A program made the position numbers and the translations under genes. 7,673 bases of DNA, taken from NCBI GenBank assembly GCA_003564925.1, contig PXDW01000092.1:1-7673 (forward strand), in the 5' to 3' direction. Positions 6,751 to 7,673 of this stretch are shown in pieces (the stretch's first letter is position 1; each line of letters opens with the position of its first letter). Under the pieces are notes generated by a model. That model ran no database searches, was not told the origin of the DNA, and saw nothing but the letters and a program-made list of their open reading frames with translations. This DNA comes from Candidatus Woesearchaeota archaeon. Lineage in GTDB: Archaea > Nanobdellota > Nanobdellia > Woesearchaeales > PXDW01.

Positions 6751-6990
6751 ATGAATATAGAAAAATACATCTCAGAAAACTCATTAAAAATTATTGTAAA
6801 GCCAAACTCTCCAAAAACAGAGATTATAGGCTATGATGAGAAAAGGAAAGCTTTAAGAGTAAGTATAAAAGCTCCGGCTGAAAAGAACAAAGCAAACCTG
6901 GAAATTATAAAATATTTCTCAAAAATACTAAAGAGACAAGTAAAAATTAAAGGTTTAAGCTCGAAAGAAAAGCTACTCGTTTTTGATTAA
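6751..6990 (+). CDS. DUF167 / YggU-family small protein
   Basis: 79-residue protein of the DUF167 (YggU) family, found in bacteria, archaea and eukaryotes; its biochemical role is not established. Family signatures are IIVKPNSPKTEIIG (14-27), LRVSIKAPAEKNKAN (35-49) and LSSKEKLLVF near the end. The usual glycine in the PPxxGxAN motif is asparagine here (PAEKNKAN). An in-frame ATG at 6736 would add MFILL to the front. I prefer 6751 because both candidate TATA boxes point to transcription starting after 6736, and because MNIEKYI is a natural family start. The choice is not certain. The last 18 bp overlap the end of the oppositely oriented kinase-like gene. Confidence 0.88.
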   Translation: MNIEKYISENSLKIIVKPNSPKTEIIGYDEKRKALRVSIKAPAEKNKANLEIIKYFSKILKRQVKIKGLSSKEKLLVFD

Positions 6991-7527
6991 ATCCATGATT
7001 TTCCCAATCTGTTTATTTAAATCTTCAAAAGAGCCATTATTCTGAAATCTAAAATCAGCCATTTCGATGCATTTAGATATATTCTGCTTATTTGGATCAG
7101 GATTATTCATCTCTCTTTTCTCTTCCTCGAGAAATTCTTTAAATGAAATATTATCTGTTACTGTGCCTCTCTTACTAAGCCTTTCATACCTTATTTTAGG
7201 ATATGCATCTATAGAGAAAAGATAAAAATTCCCTAGTTGTTTAAGTTTTTTTATCTCGCCGATATTTCTTATGCTTTCTATTACAGAGTCTTTTCCTGTT
7301 TTTTCTGCTTTTTTGTACAATTGTTCGATGATGTAACTGGGAGAATGTTTCTCTCTCAAATTATTTGCAACTATAACCATATTATCCCTATTAACCTCTA
7401 AATTTTGCTTTTTTATCTCTTTTATGAGATAATCCCTAACAGAAAAATGTGCAAAGCCTTTTTCCTTGAGGTATTCAACTATGGTTCCTTTTCCAGCTCC
7501 AAAAGTTCCTGTGATCCCAATTATCAT
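6973..7527 (-). CDS. P-loop nucleotide kinase-like protein (CoaE/NMP-kinase fold)
   Basis: 184-residue P-loop protein with TGTFGAGKGT (6-15) as Walker A (GxxGxGKGT, kinase type). It looks like a nucleoside-monophosphate or dephospho-CoA kinase: SVRDYL (29-34), ESIRNIGEI (84-92), the IDAYPKIRYERL strand and lid entry (106-117), and a charged EEEKREMNNPDPNKQN segment (134-149). Proteins of this kind are often labelled dephospho-CoA kinase. Archaea, however, have an unrelated GTP-dependent enzyme for that step (DUF359 family), so the real substrate may be a (deoxy)nucleotide or something else. No membrane segments. The ATG lies 22 nt from a TATA-like box. The gene is divergent from the rpo11-like gene and its 3' end overlaps the DUF167 gene by 18 bp. 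Confidence 0.85.
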   Translation of the reverse strand: MIIGITGTFGAGKGTIVEYLKEKGFAHFSVRDYLIKEIKKQNLEVNRDNMVIVANNLREKHSPSYIIEQLYKKAEKTGKDSVIESIRNIGEIKKLKQLGNFYLFSIDAYPKIRYERLSKRGTVTDNISFKEFLEEEKREMNNPDPNKQNISKCIEMADFRFQNNGSFEDLNKQIGKIMDLIKNE

Positions 7528-7549
7528 ATTAGTTGAGTAATAAGCTTAT

Positions 7550-7557
7550 TTTTTATA
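7550..7557 (-). promoter_or_regulatory. TATA-like box of the kinase-like gene
   Basis: TATAAAAA on the minus strand, 22 nt before the ATG at 7527. It is less like the TTTAAATA consensus than the others and sits in an A-rich run, so exact placement is less certain. Confidence 0.5.
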
Positions 7558-7584
7558 TTTTTTGATTGGGTTAAATTCGTAAGT

Positions 7585-7592
7585 TTTATAAA
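7585..7592 (+). promoter_or_regulatory. TATA box of the rpo11-like gene
   Basis: TTTATAAA, exactly 22 nt before the ATG at 7615. An in-frame ATG at 7609 would be 16 nt away and probably outside the transcript, the same pattern as at kae1. Confidence 0.7.
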
Positions 7593-7614
7593 TAAATCAG
7601 ATTTTCTTATGAGT

Positions 7615-7673
7615 ATGGAAATAAATGTCTTGGAAGATAAGAAAAATCGTATGGTTTTTGAAATAAAAGGAGA
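7615..7673 (+). CDS. rpo11: RNA polymerase subunit Rpo11 (RpoL), 5' end only
   Basis: The first 19 codons are present and the gene runs off the right edge. The start MEINVLEDKKNRMVFEIKG matches the N-terminus of archaeal Rpo11/RpoL, the small subunit that pairs with Rpo3 in the polymerase assembly platform. The diagnostic downstream part of the family is not in the window, so the call rests on a short match. Context helps: tfs, another polymerase-associated gene, is about 1 kb upstream on the same strand. The start at 7615 is chosen over 7609 by the 22-nt promoter spacing. Confidence 0.75.
   Translation, partial: MEINVLEDKKNRMVFEIKG

Overview
This window comes from an AT-rich archaeon. Four things show it: the archaeal-type 3' end of a 23S rRNA, a set of archaeal/eukaryotic information-processing genes (Kae1, LonB, TFS, the start of Rpo11), TATA boxes of the TTTAAATA/TTTATATA type, and coding sequence about two-thirds A+T beside a much more GC-balanced rRNA. 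The compact, mostly single-gene transcription units and the style of the proteins fit a DPANN-type lineage (Woesearchaeota-like), but that placement is inference; the full rRNA would settle it.

Layout. 1-490 is the 3' end of the 23S rRNA, reading rightward out of the window's left edge and followed by a U-rich terminator. No 5S rRNA or tRNA follows it. Converging on it from the right are two leftward genes: a 98-residue protein of unknown function (664-960) and a full-length RelA/SpoT-family (p)ppGpp synthetase/hydrolase (998-2926). After a 302-bp divergent spacer comes rightward kae1 (3229-4203), the t6A tRNA-modification enzyme. It is tail-to-tail with leftward lonB (4261-6132), a membrane-anchored AAA+ protease. 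Divergent from lonB is tfs (6261-6584), the transcript-cleavage factor, then a small DUF167/YggU protein (6751-6990). This overlaps tail-to-tail with a leftward P-loop nucleotide kinase-like gene (6973-7527). The window ends in the first 19 codons of what looks like rpo11/rpoL (7615 onward).

How the genes fit together. They serve core growth functions: ribosome (23S), translation fidelity (Kae1), transcription (TFS, Rpo11), protein quality control (LonB) and nucleotide-based growth control (Rel). Each gene seems to have its own promoter. No mobile element, CRISPR array or phage-like gene is visible.

Most notable points. (1) A complete long RSH enzyme with both catalytic sites intact sits in an archaeal genome, where such genes are uncommon. 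(2) Exactly 22 nt separate the 8-bp TATA box from the ATG in six of eight genes (five strong boxes, one weaker). This implies leaderless mRNAs and picks the second of two close ATGs for kae1 and rpo11. tfs is the clear exception, with a short leader and a Shine-Dalgarno-like site.
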